Shown: piece by piece, positions 11,001 to 24,658 of the stretch
Position numbering within the stretch: the stretch's first letter is position 1
Layout: the number at the start of each line of letters is the position of its first letter
Origin: Sindora glabra
Lineage: Eukaryota; Streptophyta; Magnoliopsida; Fabales; Fabaceae
DNA: 64,000 nucleotides
Direction: 5' to 3'
Assembly: GCA_020226215.1 (NCBI GenBank)
Contig: CM035226.1
Location: forward strand, 90,110,895 to 90,174,894
The notes under the pieces: model-generated
Seen by the model: only the letters and a program-made list of their open reading frames with translations
Told to the model about the DNA's origin: nothing
Databases searched by the model: none
Program-made: the position numbers and the translations under genes

Positions 11001-12132
11001 AACTTTGATAAGAATTGCTTGTAATTAATTGATTACTTGTTGGTCTTGGAAAGTAAGAAAAATTTTAACTCATGAAATAAGTAATAGTACTAAAATTTCA
11101 CAATATGTAAGGGAATAATCCATCATTAAATTTTCAAAATTTCATCATTACAAATATTAACAATAAAATTAATAGCAAAACTTGAGTAGGAGTCTTATTG
11201 TATGGATGTGTAAGTTTCGAAAATGGAATCTCACCAAAGGGAGCTAATGGGAGGTAAAGAGTGAGTATTACAAAAAAGCTTGAGTGAGGTGGGAAAAGAA
11301 AGCTTTGATAATATGCATAAAAAATGATGGTCACAACTCAAGATTTAAAGATTTGTTAAGTTACTAGGATTTTTATTTTGAGATATAGGTAAGGAAGATT
11401 GGTGTTAATTATATGAAGGTAGTACATTAGCACGCTAAAGGGGGGACAAAGAAAGGGACATGCTAATTGTATCAATGTTGAAGTGGTGGTGCAATGTGTC
11501 TTTGTTTGAAAAATGGTATGTTATATTCAAGTTATTTGTCTTTATTATAAACTTGAAAGATTGGTTAAGATAAAGTTGATATGAATTAGGTTGACAAAGA
11601 TAAGGTGAAAGTGGGCTTGCGAGTTTCAAGAGTCTAACTATTATATCAAAAGTTTTTTTATTCACTTCCTTAAAAGGGTCTAGCAATAAGGCACCTAAGT
11701 AGGTGTATTTAGTTTCTTGAGACTACTTGCACATAACCTCACTCCAATCCTTTCAAGCCATATAAAATGAAATTTTCTATGCGCATTTTGAAAAAAAGTG
11801 TCATCATTCCCTATGCTACCTCTACCATTTAGTATTAGGGTAGACACTTTCTAGCTATCCTTTTGGTCAATGAAACATGATAGGTTCTAAGTTCCCTCAA
11901 GTGGGTAAATGATTTGTAGGCTAAAATTTTACCCAATGGGCACAAAGAAATCTTAGGCCTTTTAAAGGGACCAAGGTACAAAGCATTTGTGTTGAAGTGT
12001 TGATGTGTTAGCTGGGTTCAGAGGTATTTTCCTCTAACATAGATCCTTGTATCAATAAAATTTCCATGCATTTTCAAAATTAACTAAAAATATTTTTTGA
12101 AAAATAAAAGGTGTTACATTTAAAATAAAGTT
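11001..12132. other. unassigned stretch before the Mutator-like element
   Basis: The composition is less AT-biased than its surroundings. Two minus-strand frames of 66 and 83 codons show no recognisable domain. The end (aaaaggtgttaca at about 12107-12119) resembles the 3' terminus of some gypsy LTRs, but no matching TG start was found. Confidence 0.35.
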
Positions 12133-12425
12133 GGTTAGATTAATCAATTGCTATCCATAGTTTCATTAAAATTTGAATATACTCCCTGTAATTTTTTTTA
12201 AACTAGATACTTATAGTTAGTTTTAATTTAGAATTGGATCCTTATTTGAAAATTATTATCAGGTTTGTTAGTATGACACCTACATAGAGTTGGGTTGCAT
12301 ACATGTAGTTATTGACACACTTCTAACATGGCATTGATATGGAATAGAGCTTTAGTGGGATTATGGCTACACATGACTTAACTTCTACCTCTTTCAGGTT
12401 TGATTAAGGTTTCATTTGCTTCCTA
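12133..12425 (+). repeat. left terminal inverted repeat of the MULE
   Basis: About 290 bp, matched to the reverse complement of 23537-23832 over its full length with small indels. It starts at GGTTAGATTAATCAATTGC. Confidence 0.8.
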
Positions 12426-13139
12426 AAAAAATTGCAATCTCTAAATTGTAGGATTGGATTCATTGGACAACAAGGATTTGACATTGCTTTAGATTCCTTT
12501 CTGCACATTGAAATAGTAAATGAGCACATGATTGTGAGAAGCAAGAAACAATGCATTAGGAGGAACATAATTTATGTTCCTTAAGTCCTTTTCCTTGTGC
12601 ACTTTTTGAATGGTTTATACTATAATGTCCTTTTTTGGCCTTTTGGATTCTTTGGGATTGATATTGTCATATCACATGTGGTTTGGTTCATATGTGTTGT
12701 GATTGTATAAGTTTTGTTTAAACTTTTCTCTCTCTTTTTTCTAATAGAGCTTTATTTTATATCTTGAAAATTGAAATCCTAATCCACCCCATCCAAAGAG
12801 GGGACATTCTTATATAATTGTATCACCTTAACATTCTAAATAATATGAATGATTTGACGAGATGTGGAGATATTTGATTTTCAATGATATACCATTTCAT
12901 AATAAACAAAATAAATATCAATCATATATTAATATGAACTCAAATTTTTTTGCTATTAATGGATTGATTATTTATTAGATTTTAATTTGTATTTATTTTT
13001 ACTAATGGGTAATTAATTGGATTTAATGTGCTAACATTAGCAATAGAAACATAACATGAAGAAGAATAAGCAAGAAATATTTAATTTCATTTTTAATGCA
13101 TATTTCAAAAGCTAAGTATTTCTTGTTCTCATTTATTTT

Positions 13140-14639
13140 TTTAGCATGATTTTGCAACATTAAAATCTAATTGCTCATCACTTGATAAATTTAAAATCAT
13201 TGTAAATACTATTAAAAGTTTGCTAGCTAGTATTAATGAAGATAATTTGGTATATGTTAACATTGAAGATAATTTAGAAGATGTTGATGTGGATTATGAT
13301 GACAGTAACAATGATGATAGTACATTTGATGTAGTTTTCAATGATTCTACTAATGAGAAAAATGATAATGATTATTTTGATCAATACATAAACTAAAGTG
13401 TGATCGAAGCTACCTTGGCTAGTTCCAATAAGTTTGTTAATAGTGAACCCCTTTTGATAGACATGTTAATGAAAGTGCTAATGCAAAGAAAGTTAATGGA
13501 AATGAAAGAGCTAACAATGTACCTATCGAAAAGAATGTTAGTGAATTAGAAAATGACTATAAAAGTGAATCTTTGAAAAATGTAGAACTAAACTTTGATG
13601 GAAATATAGAGAAAGAATGCTAGATATCTAAATATCCTAAATATAATATTCTTAAGATAAATTTTAATCTTGACTACTAATAAAGGATGGGATTGAAGTT
13701 CAATTCTAATAAGCAGTTTAAAAATGCAATGAGGGACTATTGCTTATTGAATGAAGAGGATGAAAAGTTTAGACCTAATGATATACTCATATGCAGAGTT
13801 AAATGCAAAATTGAAGGTTGTGATTTTGTGTGCTTGGTAAGTAAACTGAGGAGTGTAGAAAGTTTTAAGGTGAAGACCATTAATGTAAAACATAATTGTG
13901 TTAAAACTATTAAGGGCCATCTTGCATTTTCTAAATGGGTGGCTGAGAAAATGGTAAAGAATTCTATTAGTAACCAAAAATTAAAACTTGATAATGCTAT
14001 AATAACTATGAAAAAGAAATACATGGCAAATATTTTAGTTAATAAAGCTTATTAGACTAGAACAAAGGCACAGAAATTGTAAGATGGCAAGTATAAAGAA
14101 TAATATAACAAGTTATATGATAATAGTATAGAAGTTAGAAGAGTTAATCTTAGGCCTACTTTAAGATATTGTTAGAGAGATCCACATTAAAACTACAAAC
14201 AAATATTTTTAAAATACTATATATATTTAGATGTTATGAAGATAGGCTTTTTGAATGCATGTAAGCCTATCATTGGCTTGAATGGTTATCTTTTAAAATG
14301 TATGTTTAGGGGTCAATTATTGGTGGCAATGGCTAAGGATCCAAATGATCAGTATTTCCTATTACTAGTAGCAACTATGAAGGTTGAAATAAAGGAATCA
14401 TGACTATAATTCCTTGAGTTATTATTTGGAGACATTGGTGACTAGAAAAGATAGGTTTTCATATTTGATCAATAAAAGGTATGATTACTTTTTTATTTTA
14501 TTTCTCTTGCATTAAATTTATTAATTTTAGATAATGTACCTATCTTTGATGATTATAGGGATTAGGACCAATATTGAAGTTCTTATTACCAAATGTACAA
14601 CATAAGTTCCATGTGAGGCATATATATATTTGTGTGTCC

Positions 14640-14670
<31 letters not shown>

Positions 14671-15720
14671 AATATGCTAATTTGAAGAAAAAATATGGAA
14701 TAGGTAGCATGCTTAGGGATTCAATACTGATAGCTTCCATGGTAACTTATCATAAAGAATAGGAGAGGTAAATAATAAACTAATAAGCATGGCTCAAGCA
14801 CAATGGGCTAGATTTGCATTCCAATTCATTGCAAAGTTAGAAATGATCATGAACAACATTTTTAAATCATTTAATGGCAAGATACTAGAAGTAAGGGGCA
14901 AACCTATTATCATTATGTTAAAGTGGATCAGATATTATTGGACAAGCATGTTTGTTGAGAAAAGAATTAAAGATCAAGCTTATAAAGTTTATATTTGCCT
15001 TAAACATAAAAAGAGATTGGAAAAGAGGAGTGTGGGTTAAGGAAGTGTTTTGCCAAATAGGCTAATGGGCAACAAGTACGAAGTTAGATCTTACCTTGAA
15101 AAGCTTGTTGTAAGTTTGGATGAAAGATATTGTAATTGTAGGTTGTAGCAACTCATTGGACTCCTTTCTAAGCATGCTTGTGCTTGCATATACATTATGG
15201 TAAAAAAAACTGGAAAAATATATTAGCACATGCTATCTTGTTGAGACATATAGATATTGTTATATTCTAATTGTAGGCTTTATTAATGGTGAGAACATAG
15301 GGCTTACAAGTAACACAAAACTAATTCTGCCTTTAAGGTATAGGAGAACTCTTAATAGACCTAAAAAATTAAGAAGAAGGGAACTAGATGAACTAGAAAA
15401 TTTAAACAAGCTTAAGATACTCCAAGTGCAATACCTTTAGGCATAACTTAGGAATTTGCAAAAGTTAATCACAAGTAAAAGGAAAGGGTAAATTTTCAAA
15501 AAGTGATATGGCTAGAAGAAATGGGGTAGTTATAATTGGTACTCAAGTTAATGTTGTCATTACAAGGGTTAGAGGAATTAAGACTACTGTAAAAAGGGTT
15601 GCTATTGCAAGAGCAAAATATTTTGTTAAAAGGGCTCTTCAAAGAGCAAGTGAAGAGAGAGATAATCTAGGGATAATTTTTACTTCACGACAACCTGTAA
15701 CTAGTTAATAATTATATGTA
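13140..15720 (+). pseudogene. MuDR/mudrA-type transposase, decayed
   Basis: Pieces of a Mutator transposase follow one another on the plus strand. An acidic N-terminal region (13.24-13.65 kb) leads into the MuDR plant-specific domain (13687-14055, with FNSNKQFKNAMRDY and the C-x-C spaced block ending KHNCV). Next come catalytic-core fragments in shifted frames at about 14.1-14.5 kb (IGLNGYLLK and GQLLVAMAKD) and 14.57-14.76 kb (HKFHVRHIY). The segment at 14789-15040 has NNIFKSFNGKILEVRGKPII. Near 15.13-15.19 kb a SWIM-type zinc finger is recognisable (CNCR, then KHACACI). The tail has the usual RRRELDE block. Several stops and frameshifts make it non-functional. It lies inside matching MULE terminal repeats. 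Confidence 0.85.
14640..14665. repeat. (TA)n tract inside the mudrA relic
   Basis: About 13 TA units interrupt the transposase sequence and produce a spurious Tyr-Ile repeat in one frame. Confidence 0.8.
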
Positions 15721-18360
15721 CTAACCAATGGGCCACTTGTTTTTGGTTTTTAGTATTATTCAATTAATAATGGTGGACCTTTTTGTTAGAATATTTTAGT
15801 TTTTATGGATTTCTATAATATTGTCACTATTTTGATATATTTGGAATACTTGGGTTATAATGTAATATTCTAGTTTATATGGACTTTATGTACAACACTA
15901 AATCCCCTTTATTCTTTCTTTGAAAAAAAAAGAAAAAATTATTGTAAAATTTGTCTTTGTATAATTTGGTGCAACAAATTGCAATCCTAGTGATTGTTTT
16001 GGCCTCTGTGATTGTTTAGGTTCATATGAAATTATCACAATGGAGGTTGTTTATTGGTAAATTATAAAGTCCAAATGTTCAAATTGGGAGCCAAAAAAGA
16101 AAAGGAACATCAACTAGAGTTGTAAGTAGGAAAATATAAAGGTTATTTGTTGCTAAATATGTAGTAACACTAATAATAGAAGTGAAATTGCTAAGTTGTA
16201 GAGAAAGGGGAATGGTCTTGGTTGCCGAGTACCATAATCATATCAGTATATCACTCTAATATTGGCATAAGTAAACATGTGACTAGTCATGAAGCATTCA
16301 CACATATATAGCCATATTACAGATACTAGTTAAGTTAGCCATTTTGAAGCATTTTGAAGCTTATTAATCTTATTAGATGAAGCAATAATTCAAGAAATTA
16401 ACAAAATAATATATTTATTTATTATGCATATTTCATTTGTTGCTATTTTTTTTGAACTTACGCAAAAATTAATGTTTCTCTTGTTGGACTAGGCATTTAT
16501 TGAAACAAAATTGTAAGTAATATTTTTGTGTCTTTATCAATTGTTGAGGCCGTAGGATTGGGTTTACAGTTGATTAGTACTTTTTGATGCTTCAAGATTA
16601 TAAGAATGGTGAAATACAAATTAAGGAAATTGCATCTAGTGATATTGCATAACTTAATGAATAAAATAGTATTGTTACACCAAACAAGCCAAAAAAGTAA
16701 CAACCTATTCAAATATTATTTTTTGGGATTTCAATACCTATTTTGTTCATTACCATAATTTAACACTATTATTTGCTAAAGTATAATAAATATCAAATTT
16801 GCATTAGCCCATGGTTGCCTTTATCTTGAACAAGCCTAAATATATAAATTAATGATGCTACTTCATTCATAACTCTTGCATTTATGATACAAAATTAGGC
16901 AAATGGCTCTATATCATTTTATTGAGAAAACATTAAGTCAAATCAAATTAAGTACAAGCTAAAATATTGATAGCACAACCTTGTTAAAAGATTAGTAAAT
17001 AAATTATGTGAAAAGCCCTTTTTTTTCTGAAGAAAAATAGAACTAAAAATAATACAAATTGAGTGTAGGCAAAAATTCAAATGAAAATCTTTTACACAAG
17101 TTTGATAAGTTATCTTTCCAAATATTGATAATAAAAAGTATAGTTTAAAGATGTTTCACAATCTATGGTAGCATATTTTTTGCTTTAAAGAAAGAAAAGA
17201 TGCATTGTCAAGATATCTATAATCTTAAAAGAATTCTCAATATATGTTAGTCTTTTCCAAAATAGACACTGTAATAAGCACTAGATTCAAGTTTCTTTAC
17301 CTCATTTAGTTTTTCAACATCCAAAAATAAATTTAAGAAAAGGTAAGTATCATTGTCATCATAGTCCATTTTAGAGCTCTATCAATCTTTTCTTTGCCTT
17401 TATAGTCTATTTCACCATACTTTGCAATTCCAATGAAATGAATCTTAAGTATACATATCCTAGATTGCTTGTTTGGTGATGGAATTTTTATTTTTCTAGC
17501 CAATCTACTAGGACATAGGAGAGCTAATTAGTTACCAATATTATTTTAACCTAAAATAGCAATGTAGATAGCAATATTGTTATCAATCCATCAATGGGAC
17601 TTGCATATAAAGACATTTAAAGATAGCAACAATTAATAAATTCATAAGAGCAAATAAATTGTTATGTGCTATAATTGTTAAAGCCTTCATTCATCTTACA
17701 TAAATAAAATAATTCTACAATAAACTATACAACACCTGTGATTTATACAATTCATAATTCTCAAAAATAGAATATCCTTAATTAACGAACAAGTGTTAGT
17801 TTGAGAGTGCTATAAAAACATATTAAATAGGCTTACTAAACATTATATTACCTTTCTAAGTTGATTAAAATCATCAAGTTAATTAAGGACTTTTAGGGTT
17901 GCCCAAATTTGTTCATCCAATGTAATTTGATTGCTAGAAATAAAAAAATGTTAGTCTATGGTGACTGAAGAGAATTAATTGATTGGAGGTAAAGGGAAAA
18001 TAAGTAGGAAGCCAGATTAATAATTGGTGGCAGTTCAACAAGAATTAAACTAAACTAGGCTATAATCTGAACATCTTGCATGAAAATGATGCTATTTCAA
18101 TTTCAATAAGGTTCCTCAACCACTTTAGCTTTTCTTTCAAACTTTAGCCTTTTTTTTTTCCTTAAAAGAAAAACCTAGCAATAGCAAAGCTCCTTTCCCT
18201 TCTTAATCTTCATTTTGCCCCACCAGCCACTAGTTCTTGTTAGTGTCATTAAAGAAAGCATTGGTTAGAAATTGCCACCATTTTCCATTGCTTTTGCCAT
18301 CAAATTTTTGTTGAGAGAATCCAAGTATGTCACTGAGCTGCAGATTCACCGGAAAGATAA
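15721..18360. other. MULE interior without a recognised gene
   Basis: No gene family recognised. On the minus strand a run of about 40 codons near 17375-17255 (starting MDYDDNDTYLFLN) looks more coding-like than its surroundings. It could be a remnant of a second MULE gene, since some MULEs carry a Ulp1-like protease, but no catalytic motif is visible, so no function is assigned. Confidence 0.4.
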
Positions 18361-18364
18361 AGAT

Positions 18365-18860
18365 TTTCATGGCTCTTTATTTTTATTTTAGTGTTTGTTT
18401 AGTTATTTACCGAGTTTTTGTTGTGTGTTTTTTCTCATTTGAATTTGAAAGTTCAATTTTGATAAAATTGAATAGAACAATAATAGGACTTTTTATTTTC
18501 TATTTCTGGTTTCCTGTTGAATGATTTCTAGCTCATTTGTTATTATAATTGTTGTTTGGAATTTGATATTTGAATATATATTTCTAATTTTTTAACACTT
18601 GAAGGTAAAAAATTTCATAACCTTTTGTTCATGTTTTGATGTTTGTTTATTTACTTGTTGAGTTTGTTTTAGGTGCTTTTATTTTCATTCAAATTTTGAA
18701 GTGCAATTTTGATCAGATCGAATAGAATAATAATAAGGCTTTTGTATTCTATTTCTGAGTTCCTTTTGAATGATTTCTAGCTTACTAATTATTATATTTA
18801 TGGTTTGGAATTTGATATTTGAATATGTATTTCAAATTTTCTAACATTTTCCAAATCTGC
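18365..18860. repeat. tandem duplication, period about 249 bp
   Basis: Two adjacent copies share agtttttgttg/tgagtttgtttt, gtgcaattttgat, gaatagaaYaataata, then tgatttctagct, and ggaatttgatatttgaata. The last block starts at 18558 in copy 1 and 18807 in copy 2. The copies differ at many positions, so the duplication is not recent. Non-coding. Confidence 0.75.
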
Positions 18861-19950
18861 CATAGTTTATTCAAATCTTCTGACTCTGTTATTCATCAAG
18901 AGTTAAATGTAATTGGAATATGTAGTTTATTCTTTGCTTTTTTCCCGAAATATCTTAGTTCAAATTCATTTGAATCTTATCTATTTTTCTACAATTAAAT
19001 AAATCCCTTTTTATAATTTACTTTAAGCTTTTTCTTTATTAGTTTCATTGAAGGAAACTATATATAAACTAGATAAATAATTACAAAATGGTGATTTTGC
19101 ATAAGAATATCTAGAAATAAAATGAATATATTTGAGTCTTTATCCTCCTAATTAAGTAGTCACTTTATAAACCCTTTAATTTATCGCTAAGTAACTTGTG
19201 CCTTTTCTTTCTAGAACACTACACTTATTCTTTCTCACATATAATGTTTACACATATAATATCACAATTGAATTTTAGTACCTTCTTTCTTAAGATCTTA
19301 TTAGCTATATTAGTTATGCATTAATTATAAGTGGAACTAGCACTTTTCCTTTCTTCTTTTCTCCCATTCTTCATTTCTTTCTACTGCTAGTTAAAGCATA
19401 TAAAGGCATATAGGAACTAGCATTTTAATGATTCATACAAAAAGTGACAATTGGAGTTTGATGTAATATTGAAAATGAAACTCTATTTTTTTTATCTTTT
19501 TAGTTTCCTTTTATTTCTTTCTATTGCTCTATTTATTTAATCTATTCCTAAATGTACAATTGATTGATGGTTTGCTTGTTTTTTATTTTCAACTTATTCC
19601 TTAAAGTTATTACTTGCATAGTTTTTGTGTTTTTTTTATGTTTGATTGTATTATGAATAATGTTGGAGTTGAATATGTGACTAAGGAAGGATGATAATTT
19701 TTAGTATTATAAAAGATAAAGTTTTCACTTTTAATGACAAACTTGTGCATTATAGGATTAATGATGCTTAATTTAATGCTATCCAATAATAGGTTGAGTT
19801 GCGTGAAAAAGTTCGGTAAGCCTAAAACTAATGAGGTAGTAGAGAGACCTACTTTCATGCCTTAAGAAATTGGTTCAAGTGCACCACATCCATCACAAAC
19901 TTAAAAGGCTAGTTAAAAAAGGAAATAAGCCAAAAAAAAAAGGTTTTTAA
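18861..19950. other. MULE interior, unassigned
   Basis: AT-rich, with T-rich runs (ttctttct blocks) and no recognised gene. It may contain the 5' flank of the nested hAT element, whose ends were not located. Confidence 0.4.
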
Positions 19951-19959
19951 TAAATTAAA

Positions 19960-21930
19960 TAGCTAGCATCATAACTAAAAAGATGAGCATTGCATGGCAA
20001 CCCTTTAAGAGAGCCCTTAGTGATGAAGTGAGTGAACCAATGGCTAAATGCATACATTAGGTTTCTTTAAACATGGCATATGCAACATGAAAAGCACATA
20101 TCCTAAAGTGCTTTAAGTATGCTTATGCCTTAAGAAATGACCCAAAATAACATGTTCTTGACTTTAATACCTAAGTTATTAAAATAATGCTAGTAAGTTC
20201 TATTCTTTATGTTTATAACTTAGAAGAGTGTAGAAAAGTAATTTCCATCTTTGTCATCTGTGGTGAATAACCATTTAGAGTAGTTGAAGGGTAAGGATTT
20301 AAATACCCATGCAACAGATTGCATCCTAAGCTGAATATGCCATCTAAACACATTATTAAGAGAGATTGCGTGAAAATTTGCTTAAAAGGAAAAGGTAGGT
20401 TGAAAGGATTATTGAAATCTAAATGTGTTAGGCCTTGTTTACCAACTAATTGGTGGATAAGTAGCAAAACCTCAACTACATGGCATTAATGGTTCATTTC
20501 ATAGATAATAAATAGAACTTGCAAAAAAGAATCTTTAACCTTAGCCTTATTTCAAACCATAAAGGGGAAAGCATAGCAAAGCAAGTTAAGCAATGCATAA
20601 ATAAATGGGATTTAAGGAAGTTGTTGGTAGTTATAGTAGATAATGCTAGCTCCTAACAATGGTGCTATAAGCTATTTGGAGAAAAAAAATTAAGATTTGG
20701 AGGGGGGTTAGTATTGGATAGTGAAATATTACACATGCTTTATTATGCCTACATCCTAAACCTAGTTATTATTAAAGTATTAAAGCATCTTTGTGACTTA
20801 ATTTCTTCAATTTGGAATGTGTAAGATATATGAGAACCTTTCCTTCAAGGTTTACTAGATTTAGGTAAGCCATAGAAGATGAACACATCACTTATCATAA
20901 AGCCCTTTTATACCTTAATGTGCTAACAAGATGGAACAATGCTAGAGGTAGCTGAAAAATACCTTTTAAGCAATTGGAAGAGGATGATAATGATTATACA
21001 ATGTATTTCAAGGAGCATTCTAAGAGAATAAGGTTATCAAAAATTAGTGATTAGAATAATCTTATGGCTTTCTTTTTCTTAAAATTTTTTTATGATATCA
21101 CTTTGTCATTTCCATCATCCTTGTAGATCACCTTAAATTCTGCATTTACTTATCTATCATTAGTGTAAAGTGAGATCAAGAAATGGAATGATTATGAAAT
21201 GTGTAATTCGATCTTGCATGCAATAGCAATGGACATGAAAACTAAATTTAAGAATTATTAGGAGAACATTACTAGAATGAATCCTCTTGTTTTCACTGAC
21301 AATGTCCTAAATTCTAGATACAAATTAGCATACATAGGCTAGTCATTTGAAAAAAAAATTATGGAGAGCATACAACTAAGGTAATGGTGAAAAAGGTTAA
21401 GAATAATTTGGTGACATTGTATGAATGGTACTTAAAAAAGTATGGGTAAGGGAAACCTAGTGCATTTGCCACTACCTTAATAGGGGGTTCCTAATCTAAT
21501 GTTGTTTTAATAGAAGTCCACACCTAAAAAGCTAGAATTACTACCTTCAGGACTCATTTAACGAAGAAAGACAGTATTAAGGCAAAAAATGAAATAGAAA
21601 GGTATTTGCATGAAGCTTGTGTTGATGAAGAGAAATTTGACATTTTAGCATGTTGGAAGGTGACATTAAGGTTTACCATCCTTTTAAAGATAGCTAGAGA
21701 TATGCTAGTTGTCTTGATGTCCACAGTGGCATTAGAATCATCATTCAGCATCGGAGGGTGCATTCTTGATGTATTAAGGAGCTCCTTTACCTCTATAATG
21801 ATTAAGGCTATAATTTATGCTTAAAATTGGTTGAGACCTTCAAATTTTAACCTCAATGTCATTGAAGAAGGTGATGAACTTGAAAAATGTAAGGAAATTA
21901 AGCAATATGCTTTCTTTCATGTCTACTTTC
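19960..21930 (+). pseudogene. hAT-family transposase, decayed, nested in the MULE
   Basis: Several hAT landmarks occur in order on the plus strand. Near 20.03 kb there is a degraded BED zinc-finger-like stretch (EPMAKCIH). At 20.63-20.76 kb a core segment reads VIVDNASS, then LRFGGGLVLDSEILHM, as in the RNase H-like catalytic domain. At 20.93 kb there is a TRWN block. At 21.58-21.83 kb the C-terminal dimerisation (hATC) domain is well preserved (ERYLHEACVDEEKFDILACW, then STVALESSFSIGG and a trailing NWLR). Multiple stops and frameshifts break it. It was probably inserted into the MULE; terminal repeats and the 8 bp target duplication were not found. Confidence 0.75.
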
Positions 21931-23536
21931 TAGTGATTGCATAATTGATTATTTTGTTCTAATCCTATTCTTGTTAATTTATTGAATTCATTGTAATTAG
22001 TTTTTCTATGCAATTATTTCTTAATTCTTATAGTATATTAATACACAAATTCATAGCTTCTTGTTATGTCTATATATTAGAAATCTTAAGAGGTGGTGGT
22101 GGTGCAATTTAAGAAAGTGTAAACATGTCATCTACTACTAAAGGAAGGGTATTTTTTTTGGTCAATTAAAGGAGACAACATAGTTAATAGCTATTAATTA
22201 GAACATATTAGTTGAATTTACCAATTTGGTATGATGCAAATGGTCATACGACTTTTGGGTCTCTTGGATTTTGGATATACACTAGAAGAATAGGATTTTG
22301 GTATATAAATATTAATTATCTACTAAAGGTTGGTAGGAATTTTTTGCTAATGTTGGTTACTCCAACATGCACAATTATTTTTTTGAATTCTTGGTAGAAT
22401 TTATAGCCTTGTTGAGAGGATACTTAGGTTATAAGCTTAGATGCTATACAAAACCTTTTTTTTTTTTTGTAAATGCATAAACATAATTCTAGTTGCTATT
22501 AAGTGGTGCTATGAATGAACTTAAGAATGTTACCACCATTTCTATTTATAGGCCTTAAGTTTAGAACTTGCTAGCTATTAGCCTTTTCATGAACTTAATT
22601 TCTTTTTTATTTTAACTGTCAAATTATAATAAATGGTTATAACTCCTATGATAATATGATTGTGTTTGATTCTGAATGGAATGATTTTTGTGTCACTTTT
22701 TTGAGTTTGCACTTTAGAAGTGTAATTATATTTCTTACTATTTGTTTGTCTTTAATTTTTTATTGTTTATCATATAATAAATGGCTATAGGCATTATATT
22801 TCTTATTATTTGTATTGTAATTTTGTAATGCTAATGTACCATAAAAGTGATGTATGTTGATGGCTTCATTTTCTAATTAATGTTATTTGACCATATTTAG
22901 GAAAATAAGACTTCTTTGGGCAAAAAATGATGAAATGTATGGTTATTAGTTAGTGGTTAGCCTAGATTTAAAAGGTCTTTTTAAGCCCAAAACAATTGCT
23001 TCTAAGTGAACTGAACCTTTAGAGATCAATTATATCTAACATTGACAGTCAATATTGGGTAAGTCTTGCCCATTGGTTAGCTTTGTGTGGTAGATCTTTT
23101 GAAATGCAATGTGTTAGTCAGTTGATAAGTTGGTTTAAAACTACTTAAAATCGATTGATGATCAAGCCTAAGTGCCTTCATTACTGTTCTCTAAATCTTA
23201 GGATTAGCACTTGTTCTTTTATTGAATTAGTGACCATTAATAGCATCAATCTCATCCATAAAGATAATGCAAGGCTTACAAAAATTAAGAGAAAAACTAA
23301 AATACAAAAAAAAATTAACATGTGTCTTATGTTTGAAAACATTATTTTGAATTTCTCCAACTAAGAGAAAAAAAATCTTCTATTTGAAAATATTATTTGG
23401 AATTTCTAGAACTAGTTAGGAGAAAAACTAAAATAGAAAAAAGATTAGCACATAGTGGACTCTTTTTATTGTTAGTACTTGAGGAAGAATATTAGTCTTG
23501 CAAACCTCAAAACTTTATTATGGAACAACTTGCTAA
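21931..23536. other. MULE interior between the hAT relic and the right repeat
   Basis: No gene recognised. A local duplication of about 100 bp lies at roughly 23280-23450 (gagaaaaactaaaatayaaaaaa, then gaaaayattatttkgaatttct). The short frames here show no family features. Confidence 0.4.
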
Positions 23537-23832
23537 CTTGGAAAAAGTGAATCCAAATCAAATTTGAAGGAGGAGAGATGAGTCATGTGCAATCACAATC
23601 TACTAAAGCTTTGTTCCACGTCAAAGCCATGTTGGAAGTGTATCAATTGTCCATATTAGCTCCAAGTATGCGGCTGTACAAGCCGCATGAGCCTCGTACT
23701 AATAGATTTGAATTTTCAAATAAGGATCCAATTCGAAATTTTAACTAAATATAAGTATCTAGTTAAAAAAAAACTATAAGGAGCAAATTCAAAATTTGAT
23801 GAAAATATAGAGAGCAACTAATTAATTTATCC
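23537..23832 (-). repeat. right terminal inverted repeat of the MULE
   Basis: Reverse complement of the left repeat at 12133-12425. It ends at aatttatcc (23824-23832), the complement of GGATAAATT. Confidence 0.8.
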
Positions 23833-24595
23833 ATTAAGTTTAACTCTTTCATTAATCATACTTTTTATGGCTTGAATTTAGTCAAAACTTATATTTAATA
23901 ATAAATATGACATTCATTACTTAAAAAAATGTAGGACATTTATATTATTTTATTGCAAGATTATCTTTCCAAACAATTAAACTAAGAAAAAAAATTAGAT
24001 TTAAATTCAAGTATGACACTTTCTATACTTCAAACGAGGTATGAGTAAAAAATTTTCAATTAGACGAGGTATAATGATTCCAGTAAGCTTTTGAAAAAGT
24101 GAAATTATTTTCCTTATAATATTATTCATGGCCCTAAACATCTATTAGAATTAAATATATTTCATAACTTGATATAGATATAGTATATTTATAATAAGAT
24201 TATTCAAGCTAGTTTAAACTTTTTCAGCGTATAATCTTATATATTGAAATTCAGTGAGCTTATTCACGATCGAATTTTTTTTATTTTTTATTTATTTTAT
24301 TCTTGAGATATAATAAGCCTAAGCCTAAGAAAAGAAGGAAAGAGCCCCTGAGTTGAAGCTGATGTCAACTATCAGTAAGTAGAAGCAAGGATACACATTT
24401 AGCTATAATATTGTGAATATCACATGGCTCGCAGATTGAATCTTCAATAACATCTTAATCAAGTTATCTGTCACTTAATTTTGTTTTTTGTACACCGGAT
24501 AATAAAACTTGATTTTCCATTCCTTGGCAGGTAACTCTCTGATCTGCAACACAAATTGAATGCAATGGTACATTGAAAATTTTTAATTTATGAGG

Positions 24596-24658
<63 letters not shown>

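Larger units (their letters stand above)
12133..23832 (+). mobile_element. Mutator-like element (MULE) with long terminal inverted repeats
   Basis: The segment at 12133-12425 is repeated in inverted orientation at about 23537-23832. The outer ends read GGTTAGATTAATCA and GGATAAATTAATTA. Long matching blocks include ACTAGATACTTATA, GAATTGGATCCTTATTTG, CACTTCYAACATGGC and GCTTTAGT. A decayed MuDR transposase lies just inside the left repeat in the expected orientation. The imperfect flanking 9-mers ataaagttg and attaagttt (7 of 9) may be the remains of a target duplication, if the left end is one base off. The 11.7 kb span is large because other sequence, including a hAT relic at 20-22 kb, is nested inside. 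Confidence 0.8.

Noticed and set aside
13737..14024. Minus-strand frames of 95 and 77 codons
   Set aside because: They lie opposite the conserved MuDR domain on the plus strand and have no family resemblance.
14574..14762. Frame with a Tyr-Ile repeat as a membrane peptide
   Set aside because: The repeat is a (TA)n microsatellite inserted into a decayed mudrA; the flanking residues belong to the transposase.
18327..18524. 65-codon hydrophobic frame as a small membrane protein
   Set aside because: It sits in a T-rich tandem duplication; the hydrophobicity follows from T-rich codons and the second repeat copy does not keep the frame.
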